From Arthrobacter gandavensis (GTDB lineage Bacteria > Actinomycetota > Actinomycetes > Actinomycetales > Micrococcaceae), in NCBI RefSeq assembly GCF_009192735.1, contig NZ_VTFU01000001.1, forward strand, positions 1,116,001 through 1,180,000: a DNA stretch of 64,000 nt, read 5' to 3'. Made by a program: the position numbers and the translations under genes. The number at the start of each line of letters is the position of its first letter. The stretch's first letter is position 1. Of this stretch, positions 17,170 to 24,908 are shown piece after piece. The notes below the pieces were generated by a model. The model did no database searches. It worked only from the letters and a program-made list of their open reading frames with translations, and had not been told where the DNA came from.

Positions 17170-17610
17170 TTAGTGCTTCACCTTGACGAGGACAGTGCCC
17201 ATGGCGCGGTCATGCAGGCCACGCTGGTCGGCGTCGAAGACGACGGCGGGAATCACCAGGCACAGCAGCAGGCTCCGCACGAGCGCTGGGAGGAACCCGG
17301 CTGCCGTGCCGTCGAGGCGCTGCACCTGGAGGCTGAACACGCGGTGGCCAATCCCGTAGCCGAGCAGGCCCACGAGCACAATCTGTTCGGCGGCAAAGAT
17401 CACCAGGGTGGCCGTGGACGACCATCCAAAGAAGGCGTAGGAAATGAGAGAGGCTAGAGCCCAGTCAATGAGAAGCGCGCCCAGGCGGGGACCCACCCGG
17501 CCGATGCTGCCGGGGCCGGTCCTGGGCCGGCCGAGGCGTTTGCCGGGCCAGGAGTTTTCGTCGGACGGAGGGCCTTCCAGCCACGAGCCTAAGCTTCTTC
17601 TATCAACCAC
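17170..17610 (-). CDS. RDD-family membrane protein
   Basis: 146 residues. A soluble N-terminus (about 1-40, Pro/Gly/Arg-rich) precedes the RDD domain: GPRLGALLIDWALAS carries the conserved Arg and Asp of the first membrane helix, followed by two more hydrophobic segments and a terminal DRAMGTVLV motif. Function of RDD proteins here is unknown; the position next to glnA is conserved in actinobacteria. GTG start with TAGTCT ending 6 bases upstream, so it appears leaderless. Confidence 0.88.
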   Translation of the reverse strand: MVDRRSLGSWLEGPPSDENSWPGKRLGRPRTGPGSIGRVGPRLGALLIDWALASLISYAFFGWSSTATLVIFAAEQIVLVGLLGYGIGHRVFSLQVQRLDGTAAGFLPALVRSLLLCLVIPAVVFDADQRGLHDRAMGTVLVKVKH

Positions 17611-17616
17611 GGTTTA

Positions 17617-17622
17617 AGACTA
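17617..17622 (-). promoter_or_regulatory. -10 box for leaderless RDD gene
   Basis: TAGTCT on the minus strand ends 6 bases before the GTG at 17610; no ribosome binding site fits between. Confidence 0.55.
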
Positions 17623-17705
17623 CCCGTCGGGGGTGATGCCGCGCTCCGCCATCAAATGCTTCCCCGGAGCCGTTCACGCTAGGGTAGAGAAGAGACCTTG
17701 GTTGC

Positions 17706-17743
17706 GTAACTTGTCTGAAACATCACCGACACGGTCGAGAAAT
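17706..17743 (+). promoter_or_regulatory. GlnR-type operator upstream of glnA
   Basis: Reads GTAAC-N6-GAAAC-N6-GACAC-N6-GAAAT, matching the actinobacterial GlnR a1-b1-a2-b2 half-site pattern with exact 6-base spacers. TTGACA at 17769-17774, a candidate -35 for glnA, lies 25 bases downstream; a clear -10 at the right distance is not obvious. GlnR binding is inferred from the pattern. Confidence 0.8.
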
Positions 17744-17857
17744 TTGCTCCCCTTACAGTTCTAAGGAGTTGACAGGGAAGCCGTTTCCGTCCATAGCGGA
17801 TCAGGCCGGCGAGCCCGGGGTCATCCACCCAAATTGTGTAAAAGGAGCAAAGTACCG

Positions 17858-19282
17858 ATGTTCAAAACTGCGGACGAAGTCCTGAAGTTCATCGCTGACG
17901 AAGATGTTAAGTTCGTCGACATCCGATTCACCGACCTCCCCGGAGTGCAGCAGCACTTCAACGTACCGGCGAAGTCCGTGGATGCCGACTTCTTCATCAA
18001 TGGCCAGCTTTTCGACGGCTCTTCCATCCGCGGATTCCAGGGCATCGCAGAATCCGACATGCAGCTGATCCCGGACGTGACCACCGCGTTCCTGGACCCG
18101 TTCCGCATCGAGAAGACACTGGCGCTGAACTTCTCCATCGTCAACCCGCGCACGGGCGAGCCGTACCACCGCGATCCGCGCGGCGTCGCTGAGCGCGCCG
18201 AGGCATACCTTGCGTCCACCGGTATCGCCGACACCGCGTTCTTTGCCCCTGAGGCCGAGTTCTTCGTGTTTGACAACGTGCAGTACGAGTCCTCCCCGCA
18301 GGGCAGCTTCTACAAGGTGGACTCCATTGAGGCGCCCTGGAACAGCGGCCGCGAGGAAGAGGGCGGAAACCTTGGCAACAAGACCCCGTTCAAGGGCGGT
18401 TACTTCCCCGTTGCCCCCGTGGACAAGCAGGCGGACCTTCGCGACGCCATCTGCGTGGAGCTGGACAACGCCGGCCTCGAGGTTGAGCGCGCCCACCATG
18501 AGGTAGGCGGTGCCGGCCAGGCCGAGATCAACTACAAGTTCACCACCATGACGCATGCTGCCGATGACCTGCTGAAGTTCAAGTACATCGTCAAGAACGT
18601 CTCGGACGCCTGGGGCAAGTCCGCTACCTTCATGCCGAAGCCTGTCTTCGGCGACAACGGCTCGGGCATGCACTGCCACCAGTCGCTGTGGAACGGTTCC
18701 ACTCCCCTGTTCTACGACGAGAAGGGGTATGCCGGCCTGTCCGACGTTGCCCGCTGGTACATTGGCGGCCTCCTCAAGCACGCTTCCGCCGTCATGGCCT
18801 TCACCAACCCGACGGTCAACTCCTACCGCCGCCTGGTCAAGGGCTTCGAAGCTCCCGTCAACATGGTGTACTCGCAGGGCAACCGCTCCGCCGGTATCCG
18901 CATCCCGATCACGGGTTCCAACCCCAAGGCCAAGCGCATCGAGTTCCGCGCTCCGGACGCGTCCTCGAACCCGTACCTGGCCTTCGCGGCACAGCTGATG
19001 GCCGGCCTTGACGGAATCAAGAACCGCATCGAGCCCGCAGATCCGATCGATAAGGATCTCTACGAGCTTCCCCCGGAAGAGGCCCGCGGCATCCAGCTGG
19101 CACCCGGTTCCCTGGAAGAGGCCCTGGACGCCCTGGAGAACGACAACGAGTTCCTCCAGGCCGGCGGCGTCTTCACCCAGGACCTGATCGACACCTGGAT
19201 CGAATACAAGCGCGAATACGAAATCAAGCCGCTGATGCTGCGCCCGAACCCGTATGAGTTCGAGCTCTACTACGGCTGCTAA
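17858..19282 (+). CDS. glnA: Glutamine synthetase type I (adenylylatable)
   Basis: Condenses ammonia and glutamate to glutamine using ATP; a cytosolic dodecamer and the main ammonia-assimilating enzyme. 474 residues from the ATG at 17858, which has AAAGGAG 10 bases upstream; an in-frame ATG 24 bases earlier lacks one. Motifs include [12 protein letters not shown], the metal-binding EAEFFVFD region, [10 protein letters not shown] and the ATP-binding stretch around [10 protein letters not shown]. Tyr402 in DLYELPPEE matches the adenylylation site, and its modifying enzyme GlnE is encoded 7 kb away. A GlnR box lies upstream and a strong terminator follows. Confidence 0.97.
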   Translation: MFKTADEVLKFIADEDVKFVDIRFTDLPGVQQHFNVPAKSVDADFFINGQLFDGSSIRGFQGIAESDMQLIPDVTTAFLDPFRIEKTLALNFSIVNPRTGEPYHRDPRGVAERAEAYLASTGIADTAFFAPEAEFFVFDNVQYESSPQGSFYKVDSIEAPWNSGREEEGGNLGNKTPFKGGYFPVAPVDKQADLRDAICVELDNAGLEVERAHHEVGGAGQAEINYKFTTMTHAADDLLKFKYIVKNVSDAWGKSATFMPKPVFGDNGSGMHCHQSLWNGSTPLFYDEKGYAGLSDVARWYIGGLLKHASAVMAFTNPTVNSYRRLVKGFEAPVNMVYSQGNRSAGIRIPITGSNPKAKRIEFRAPDASSNPYLAFAAQLMAGLDGIKNRIEPADPIDKDLYELPPEEARGIQLAPGSLEEALDALENDNEFLQAGGVFTQDLIDTWIEYKREYEIKPLMLRPNPYEFELYYGC

Positions 19283-19316
19283 GCCCTAGCGCGCAAAGCA
19301 GCGGGTCCGCCCGCTG

Positions 19317-19363
19317 AAGAGCCCGCACCATTTGCCGAACTCCGGCGGACGGTGCGGGCTCTT
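19317..19363 (+). terminator. Terminator after glnA
   Basis: AAGAGCCCGCACC (19317-19329) pairs with GGTGCGGGCTCTT (19351-19363), a perfect 13-bp stem followed by TCCTTTC. It also lies just beyond the end of the converging ABC permease gene. Confidence 0.82.
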
Positions 19364-19382
19364 TCCTTTCCGCCCGCGGAAG

Positions 19383-20147
19383 TCAGGCCGCCGAGCGGCG
19401 ATATTTGGCGGCCGCGAGGAAATATCCCAGCAGCAGGATCCCCAGGAGCCAGGCGAGGGCCACCCAGATTCCGCTGCCGACTGGTTGCTGTTCGAACAGC
19501 GCCCGGAGCGTGTCCACGATGGACGTGACGGGCTGGTTCTGCGCGAACCAGGCCACCGGACCCGGCATCGAATCGGTGGGCACGAACGCCGAGCTGATGA
19601 ACGGGAGGAAGATCAACGGGTAGCTGAACGCACTCGCCCCGTCCACGGTTTTTGCCGAGAGCCCGGCGAGGACGGCGATCCAGGTCAACGACAGGATGAA
19701 CAGCACCAGGATTCCGGTAACGGCGAGCCAGGCGGCAACGGACGCGCCGGTCCGGAAGCCCATGATCAGCGCCACTGCCAGAACGACGGCGACGGCGGCC
19801 AGGTTCGCTGCCAGCGACGTGAACACATGAGCCCACAGCACGCTGGACCGAGCTATCGGCATGGAGGAGAAGCGTTCGAGAATGCCGCCCTGCAGATCCA
19901 TGAACAGCCGGAAGGAGGTATAGGCGACACCGGAGGCGATGGTGATCAGCAGGATGCCGGGAAGCATGTAATCCAGGTAAGGCTCCCCGGATCCGGTGTT
20001 GATCGCACCTCCCAGGACATATACAAAGAGCAGCATGAGAGCCACGGGCGTGACTGCGGTGGTGATGATTGTGTCCGGGCTGCGCAGGATGTGGCGCAGC
20101 GAACGCCCGGTCAACACCCGCGTGCTGTTGAGGATAGGTGAGCTCAT
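19383..20147 (-). CDS. ABC-2 type efflux permease
   Basis: Membrane subunit of an ABC-2 exporter of the drug/daunorubicin (DrrB-like) type. About 254 residues with six membrane segments and the family stretch LIFLPFISSAFVPTDSMP before the last pair. The ATG at 20147 overlaps the end of the ATPase gene by ATGA, which fixes the start. The substrate is unknown; a PadR regulator in the same operon suggests drug or stress-agent efflux. Confidence 0.9.
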   Translation of the reverse strand: MSSPILNSTRVLTGRSLRHILRSPDTIITTAVTPVALMLLFVYVLGGAINTGSGEPYLDYMLPGILLITIASGVAYTSFRLFMDLQGGILERFSSMPIARSSVLWAHVFTSLAANLAAVAVVLAVALIMGFRTGASVAAWLAVTGILVLFILSLTWIAVLAGLSAKTVDGASAFSYPLIFLPFISSAFVPTDSMPGPVAWFAQNQPVTSIVDTLRALFEQQPVGSGIWVALAWLLGILLLGYFLAAAKYRRSAA

Positions 20148-20929
20148 GGCTGGTCCTTTCCGCCGTCGTCGCCCACGAGGGCAAGGAACACGTCCTCCAG
20201 GGATGCCTGCTTCTCGATGTACTCGACCCTGGCCGCCGGCAGGAGCTGCCTCAGCTCGGAAAGGGTGCCGTTTTGGATGATGGCGCCCCGGTGGAGGACG
20301 GCAATCCGGTCGGCCAGGTGCTCGGCCTCCTCGAGGTGCTGGGTGGTGAGCAGCACTGTGGTGCCGCTTCCCGCGAGCTCGCGGATCGTCCGCCACACCT
20401 CGTTGCGCGCCTGGGGGTCAAGCCCGGTGGTTGGCTCATCCAGGAAGATGACCGGTGGATTACCCGTCAGGCTCATGGCAATGTCGAGCCGCCGGCGCAT
20501 TCCGCCCGAGTAGGTGCCTGCCCTCCGCCCGCCCGCATCTGAGAGCGAAAAACGGGCCAGGAGGCCGTCGGCGATTCGGCCGGGCTCGTGGAGCCGGCGA
20601 AGTTTGGCCATGAGGACGAGGTTCTCCCTGCCGGTAAGCACCTCGTCGATGGCGGCGAACTGTCCGGTCAGGCTGATGGATTCGCGGACCCGCCCGGGCT
20701 CGCTGCCGACGTCGAAGCCGCAGACAGCGGCGGTGCCGGCGTCGATCCCCAGGGTAGTTGCCAAGATACGCACCAGTGTGGTTTTGCCGGCGCCGTTGGA
20801 GCCCAGCAGCGCGAAGATGCTCCCCGGCGCCACCTCAAAATTCACGCCCCGCAGCACATGAACGTCCTTGAACGATTTCTCGATGCCCCGAACCCGTACC
20901 GCTGGTGCAGGGGCTTGGTTTTGCGTCAT
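20144..20929 (-). CDS. ABC transporter ATP-binding protein (DrrA-like)
   Basis: 261-residue ATPase partner of the downstream permease. Walker A GSNGAGKTT, the Q-loop, the signature TYSGGMRRRLDIA, Walker B VIFLDEPTTGLD and the switch His in LLTTQHLEEAE are all intact. A short C-terminal extension after the ATPase core is typical of the DrrA group. Preceded by the DUF1048 gene at a 21-base gap and coupled by ATGA overlap to the permease, in a four-gene operon starting at padR. Confidence 0.93.
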   Translation of the reverse strand: MTQNQAPAPAVRVRGIEKSFKDVHVLRGVNFEVAPGSIFALLGSNGAGKTTLVRILATTLGIDAGTAAVCGFDVGSEPGRVRESISLTGQFAAIDEVLTGRENLVLMAKLRRLHEPGRIADGLLARFSLSDAGGRRAGTYSGGMRRRLDIAMSLTGNPPVIFLDEPTTGLDPQARNEVWRTIRELAGSGTTVLLTTQHLEEAEHLADRIAVLHRGAIIQNGTLSELRQLLPAARVEYIEKQASLEDVFLALVGDDGGKDQP

Positions 20930-20950
20930 GGTCCCGGCCTTCCGCCGTGG

Positions 20951-21313
20951 TTACGCTTCCTCTGCGGCTTGGTCAATGGTGTCGTTCAGGCGCGTGCGCT
21001 CCTTGTTGATCCACTTACCGTCCGTGTAGTTCCGGAGAAAGTCCTCGGCGAACTCCACCGGGTCTTCTCCGACAATGCCGCGGATCGGAGTTCCATCAGC
21101 AGCTGCTCCCTCGAACAGGTCGGCAAGATCCTCGACTGCCTGCAGGAAGACATCGCTCTTCGCGATCGTTCCGGCGTACGTAATGTAGCGTTCGAGGCCG
21201 TCGACCGCCGTGCGGTAGCCCGGAGGCAACTGCTCCTTGCGTGCTTTGTACTTCCGCCAGCGCTTTTTGTCTTCGGCCACGCCGATGACCTGCCCGATCC
21301 ATTTTGCGGTCAT
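20951..21313 (-). CDS. DUF1048 protein
   Basis: 120-residue soluble, mostly helical protein of the DUF1048 family (GYRTAVDGLERYITY, EFAEDFLRNYTDGKWINKER). Such proteins are regularly encoded between PadR regulators and ABC exporters in Firmicutes and actinobacteria. The start overlaps the padR stop by ATGA. No enzymatic motif is visible; a role alongside the regulator or pump is inferred from position only. Confidence 0.88.
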   Translation of the reverse strand: MTAKWIGQVIGVAEDKKRWRKYKARKEQLPPGYRTAVDGLERYITYAGTIAKSDVFLQAVEDLADLFEGAAADGTPIRGIVGEDPVEFAEDFLRNYTDGKWINKERTRLNDTIDQAAEEA

Positions 21314-21666
21314 GGTGACAGTCCTTCCTCCTGCGTGTGCTCCGCCATGCGGTGAAGCTCTCTGATCCGTCCGGCCAGGAAGTCCCAGGATCCCCAGAAG
21401 CCTTCGAGGTATTCCCGGCCTGCGGAATTTAGCGAGTAGACCTTGCGGGGCGGCCCCTTTTCCGACGCGATCCTTTCAACGTCGACGAGTCCGCGCTTCT
21501 CAATTCGAACCAGCAGCGCGTACACGGTGCCTTCCACAATGTCCGAAAAACCCTGTTCGCGCAGCCGGGCGGTGATTTCGTAGCCGTACGCCGGCTGCAC
21601 GGCCAGCAGTGCAAGGACGATGCCCTCGAGTGTGCCTTTGAGCATCTCGGTCATTTGCTTACCCAT
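21310..21666 (-). CDS. PadR-family transcriptional regulator
   Basis: 118-residue winged-helix repressor: MLKGTLEGIVLALLAVQPAYGYEITARLREQGFSDIVEGTVYALLVRIEKRGLV is the PadR helix-turn-helix and wing, followed by a C-terminal dimerisation helix (about 78-105). It heads the operon padR-DUF1048-ATPase-permease. A 28-bp near-perfect palindrome begins 21 bases before the start codon, so autorepression with release by a drug-like ligand is likely, as in LmrR-type systems. Confidence 0.92.
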   Translation of the reverse strand: MGKQMTEMLKGTLEGIVLALLAVQPAYGYEITARLREQGFSDIVEGTVYALLVRIEKRGLVDVERIASEKGPPRKVYSLNSAGREYLEGFWGSWDFLAGRIRELHRMAEHTQEEGLSP

Positions 21667-21686
21667 GGACCAACCCTGCTACTTGG

Positions 21687-21714
21687 TGTTACTTAGTACT
21701 GGTACATAGTAACA
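21687..21714. promoter_or_regulatory. 28-bp palindrome, probable PadR operator
   Basis: TGTTACTTAGTAC and GTACATAGTAACA flank a TG dinucleotide; 12 of 13 positions in the arms are complementary. It lies 21-48 bases upstream of padR, where it would cover the promoter. Assignment to this PadR protein is inferred from position and from the ATGT-N-ACAT style of known PadR sites. Confidence 0.75.
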
Positions 21715-21757
21715 CTGAATAGTGTCGCGGCAAGAGCCCTCCGTGCGTGGAATATAG

Positions 21758-22057
21758 TCATCGGGTGACGAACGAAGAGGTGCGTGGCTCAGTGAGCGGA
21801 TCGGACCGGACTTCCATTTCGACGGCGCGATGCGGGAGTTTTTCGCCGGAGCCGACGGCACGCAAACCCTGTCGGGAGCAGCGGAACACTGGCACCGCAC
21901 CCGAGATTCCACGCCTCAGGCCATTGGCGCCCAGTTCGAATACAACCGGTTTACCCGGGTATGGCACACGGCCAACCCCCAGGGAGCCAGGGATGACCTG
22001 CTGGCCGCGTGGCGCCTGTACCGCAGCCGTCCGGTCGACGAACGGGACCAGGCCTAG
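21758..22057 (+). pseudogene. Truncated DUF6434-type gene
   Basis: The frame is open from 21758 and reads RIGPDFHFDGAMREFFAGADGTQTL... to RPVDERDQA. From the ATG at 21830 it would encode 75 residues resembling the C-terminal DUF6434 domain (QFEYNRFTRVWHTANP). The homologous sequence begins before any in-frame start codon: the residues just upstream of Met21830 still look like the domain, and a TAG lies at 21755. No ribosome binding site precedes the ATG. Related proteins normally carry an N-terminal SAP-like half, which is absent here. Best read as a 5'-deleted remnant; a short functional protein is less likely. Confidence 0.6.
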
Positions 22058-22116
22058 CCCGCTCGCGGGTTTCCCGGCCGGACGCCAGCCGCATTGCGGC
22101 ATCGTGACCCAGCGGA

Positions 22117-22899
22117 TTAGCGGAAAAGCTTCGCATACTCCCGGACCAGCTCGGCATACTCCGGGGCAATCTGCGGGCCTGCCGGCCCCAACAGCATGAC
22201 CAGCGGTTCGGACCACTTCAGCACGCACAGGGAATTCAGCCGGCCGAAGGCAAAAAGATCTTCAGGGGACAGTGATTCCCCGTTGATCAGGCGTGTCAGT
22301 GCCTCACCCGAGGCGGAACCCTGGATGGTCAGGTCCAAATCGCCGGCGGCCGTTACGGCATCCCACGCCCGCAGCGGGTCACCGGGGCGGTGGTTGGACG
22401 TTTCGCCAGCGATTCCTGCGTCTGCGCCAAATTCCGGGGAAGCCAGCAGCTCGTCCAACCGATCGTACAGTTCCCCGGTCATGTCCGGTTCAGCAGCCCC
22501 GGCATCATGGTCACCGGCGAAGGCAGCGGCTGAAAGGACCTCCAGCCGGCTGTGTCCCTCCGCGAGGTCCGTAAACGTGAGGACCTCGAGACGCGGGTGG
22601 CCCGGCCTGTCCCCGGATTCGACCGTCCGCACAATCCGCGCGGCGAGGTCAGGGCCGGGCGAGCGGGTGACCTCGTGGAATGAGCCGAACAGGTGCACCT
22701 CCCGGCCCTGCCAGAGGATCGAATAGTTCCAGAACCCGCCGGTGCGTGGCACAAAATCCCGGATCCGCAGCTCGCGACCCCGCGGCCCCACCCACTGCCG
22801 CAGCAGCCGGGAATTCGTGTGGGCGAAGAAGACGCTGGCAGCAGGAGCGTTAAAGTCCCGGATCAGGGGCGCGGACCGGCTTCCTGCTGGAGAGGTCAT
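22117..22899 (-). CDS. SRPBCC / AHSA1-like protein
   Basis: 260 residues. The first 130 fit the START-like (AHSA1/SRPBCC) fold used for binding hydrophobic ligands: FNAPAASVFFAHTNSRLLRQWVGPRG, GGFWNYSILWQGREVHLFGSFHEV and LEVLTFTDLAEGHSRLEVLSA. The later part is unusual for the family, with an acidic helical stretch and a C-terminal region (LDLTIQGSASGEALTRLINGESL...) I do not recognise; it may be a separate module. ATG start with only a weak GGAAGA. It lies 21 bases after the DUF2510 gene and is probably cotranscribed with it. Confidence 0.75.
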   Translation of the reverse strand: MTSPAGSRSAPLIRDFNAPAASVFFAHTNSRLLRQWVGPRGRELRIRDFVPRTGGFWNYSILWQGREVHLFGSFHEVTRSPGPDLAARIVRTVESGDRPGHPRLEVLTFTDLAEGHSRLEVLSAAAFAGDHDAGAAEPDMTGELYDRLDELLASPEFGADAGIAGETSNHRPGDPLRAWDAVTAAGDLDLTIQGSASGEALTRLINGESLSPEDLFAFGRLNSLCVLKWSEPLVMLLGPAGPQIAPEYAELVREYAKLFR

Positions 22900-22920
22900 G
22901 CTGCGCGTCTTCCCGGGTGG

Positions 22921-23556
22921 CTAGTAAGAGTACGGATCGGAGAAAACCAGGGCGAGGATCAGGACTGACAGCAGCGTGAAGATGACACCGAGGATCAGGC
23001 CGATAATACCGAATACCTTGTAGACGGGAGCACGGTCGCTCTGGTTGGAAAGCCCGATCGCTGAGAAGGCGCCGGCGGCAAGGGAAATCACCGAGCCGAC
23101 GATCGGGATAAAGAACATGAAGAAGGATACGATCCCCAAAATGAACCCGGTCAGGGCCAGCGGGTTGGAGCGCAGGGGTTTCTGCGGGTAACCCGGATAG
23201 CTCTGGTAGCCGGGGTATCCCGAGTACCCGGCCTGCGGTGCACCATACCCTGGCGGATAGCCCTGATAGTTCTGGTAGCCCTGCTGCCCTTCCGCAGGGG
23301 ACGCACCGGCGCCCTGCTCCTGGGCCGGAGGCTGGAATGAGGGGTAAGCCTGCTGCTGGCCGCCCGGGTACCCCTGGTTGCCCGGGTACCCCTGGTTGCC
23401 CGGGTGGGCCAGATCCTCGTCCGCTCCGACGTCAGCACCGGGAGATTGGACGCCCGCCAGCGGCATGGTGTGCGTGCTCCAGTTCTGGCCGTCCCACCAT
23501 TTCTGTTGGTCCGGGTTCGTTGGATCCTGGTACCAGCCTGGTGATGGCGAGCTCAT
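22921..23556 (-). CDS. DUF2510 / DUF4190 membrane protein
   Basis: 211 residues in three parts: an N-terminal DUF2510 motif (SPGWYQDPTNPDQQKWWDGQNW), a Gly/Tyr/Pro/Gln-rich linker of about 90 residues with repeats such as GYPGNQ, and a C-terminal DUF4190 domain with two membrane segments. The linker contains an exact 18-bp tandem duplication (23363-23380 and 23381-23398). Such proteins are common in actinobacteria with no assigned function. AGGAG precedes the ATG. Confidence 0.85.
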   Translation of the reverse strand: MSSPSPGWYQDPTNPDQQKWWDGQNWSTHTMPLAGVQSPGADVGADEDLAHPGNQGYPGNQGYPGGQQQAYPSFQPPAQEQGAGASPAEGQQGYQNYQGYPPGYGAPQAGYSGYPGYQSYPGYPQKPLRSNPLALTGFILGIVSFFMFFIPIVGSVISLAAGAFSAIGLSNQSDRAPVYKVFGIIGLILGVIFTLLSVLILALVFSDPYSY

Positions 23557-23669
23557 GTGGTGTTCTCCTGGGGTGGCCGGCGGAACCGGGGCGTCAACGG
23601 GTTGTAGTCCTTACGGTAGCCGATCCGGGTTCGGATTAGCTCAGCGGTGAACATCAATCCGCGTGCCGC

Positions 23670-23843
23670 TTATGGCACGATTTGGGTGTTTACCGATGTG
23701 TCGGCCGGGGAATTGTTGAGCATATTGATCTCAACCGCCGAGACGCCACCGGCCACGAGGGCGCAGCCGGCAACGATTGCGGCGATCTGGACCTTGGCGG
23801 AACGCTGGGTGCGTTGCCGTGATTTTGCGGCATGCTTGAACAT
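23670..23843 (-). CDS. Small single-pass membrane protein
   Basis: 57 residues: a basic N-terminus (FKHAAKSRQRTQRSAK), one hydrophobic segment (about 19-37, VQIAAIVAGCALVAGGVSAV) and a short polar tail (EINMLNNSPADTSVNTQIVP). The ATG at 23843 has GGAGG 5 bases upstream, better than the in-frame ATG 12 bases earlier. The GC-rich third positions and good start argue that it is real, but I know no family for it. It could be exported or membrane-anchored. Confidence 0.6.
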   Translation of the reverse strand: MFKHAAKSRQRTQRSAKVQIAAIVAGCALVAGGVSAVEINMLNNSPADTSVNTQIVP

Positions 23844-23883
23844 GGATACCTCCATTGGGTTGGTGTTGATTTTCCGGCGCGGC

Positions 23884-23922
23884 GCAGTCCCGTTGAACCG
23901 GGGGCAGTCCCGTCTGAACCGG
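23884..23922. repeat. Two-copy direct repeat upstream of small membrane protein
   Basis: GCAGTCCCGTTGAACCGG and GCAGTCCCGTCTGAACCGG start 20 bases apart, 41 bases or more upstream of the ATG at 23843. The two-turn spacing suits a tandem operator, but simple slippage is equally possible. Confidence 0.5.
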
Positions 23923-24108
23923 TGAGAGTCAGGAGTGTCGGACGGCGCAGGAGGCGGCGTCCACTCCGGGCGCTTTCTGGCGTGCGGATTATTCTCGCCG
24001 TTTCGCCAACATACAGCTGCCCACCATCAAGTCTAGGAGCCTTGTTTCCGGCAGTTCAACGTGGGTCTCATCACCCTGCGCGCGCTTCCAGCGGGCCCTT
24101 AACGACGA

Positions 24109-24165
24109 CGGCGGCCGTCCCCCGAAGGGAACGGCCGCCGCGGTGGCGGCACCAGCGGTGCCGCC
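24109..24165 (-). terminator. Double hairpin after glnQ
   Basis: CGGCGGCCGT (24109-24118) pairs with ACGGCCGCCG (24131-24140), and GGCGGCACC (24145-24153) with GGTGCCGCC (24157-24165). Both are perfect stems just downstream of glnQ; no T-tract. Confidence 0.65.
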
Positions 24166-24179
24166 AAGGAAAGCGTGAG

Positions 24180-24908
24180 TCAGAGCACCTTGGCCAGGAA
24201 GTCCTGCAGGCGCGGCTGCTCGGGCCGGGAGAAGAGTTCCTCCGGAACACCCTCCTCGACAATGTGGCCGTCGGCCATGAAGATCACGCGGTCCGCCACT
24301 TCACGGGCGAAGCCCATCTCGTGCGTCACCACCACCATGGTCATTCCGGCCTTTGCCAGGTCGCGGATCACCTGCAGCACCTCGCCGACCATTTCAGGGT
24401 CCAGGGCTGACGTGGCTTCATCAAAGAGCATGATGTCCGGAGCCATGGCCAGCGCACGGGCAATCGCCACGCGCTGCTTCTGGCCGCCCGAAAGCTGTGC
24501 CGGGCGGGCGTCGGCCTTATCAGCCAGGCCCACCTGCTCCAGCAGCCGCATGGCGTTGGCCCGGACCTCGGCCTTGGAGCCCTTTTTCAGTTCCAGCGGC
24601 GCCAGCATGACGTTCTGCAGCACGCTCATGTGCGGGAACAGGTTGAAGTGCTGGAAGACCATGCCGATGTTCTGGCGCACCTTGTTCAGGTCCACTTTCG
24701 GATCGGTCAGGCTGAAGCCGTTGACCTCCACCTCGCCGGCGGTGATGTCCTCGAGCTTGTTCAGGCAGCGCAGGAACGTGGACTTGCCGGATCCCGAAGG
24801 GCCGATGACGCACACGACTTCGCCCTCGGCGACGGTGACATCCAGGCCCTTGAGGACCTCGTTGGTGCCGTAGGACTTACGCAGTCCCCGCGTTTGGATC
24901 TTGCTCAC
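24180..24908 (-). CDS. glnQ: Polar amino-acid ABC importer, ATPase
   Basis: 242-residue ATPase of the polar amino-acid (GlnQ/HisP-like) uptake family. Walker [13 protein letters not shown], signature [15 protein letters not shown], Walker [14 protein letters not shown] and the H-loop [12 protein letters not shown] are intact, with the family-specific [15 protein letters not shown] start overlapping the upstream fused receptor-permease gene by GTGA. Glutamine or glutamate is a plausible cargo given the neighbouring glutamine synthetase genes, but the substrate is not proven by sequence. Confidence 0.93.
   Translation of the reverse strand: MSKIQTRGLRKSYGTNEVLKGLDVTVAEGEVVCVIGPSGSGKSTFLRCLNKLEDITAGEVEVNGFSLTDPKVDLNKVRQNIGMVFQHFNLFPHMSVLQNVMLAPLELKKGSKAEVRANAMRLLEQVGLADKADARPAQLSGGQKQRVAIARALAMAPDIMLFDEATSALDPEMVGEVLQVIRDLAKAGMTMVVVTHEMGFAREVADRVIFMADGHIVEEGVPEELFSRPEQPRLQDFLAKVL

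Larger units (their letters stand above)
23844..24179. other. Gene-free stretch with tandem repeat and hairpins
   Basis: 336 bases without a convincing gene. It holds the leader of the small membrane protein, a 20-bp direct repeat (23884-23922) and two hairpins next to glnQ. I see nothing else. Confidence 0.6.
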
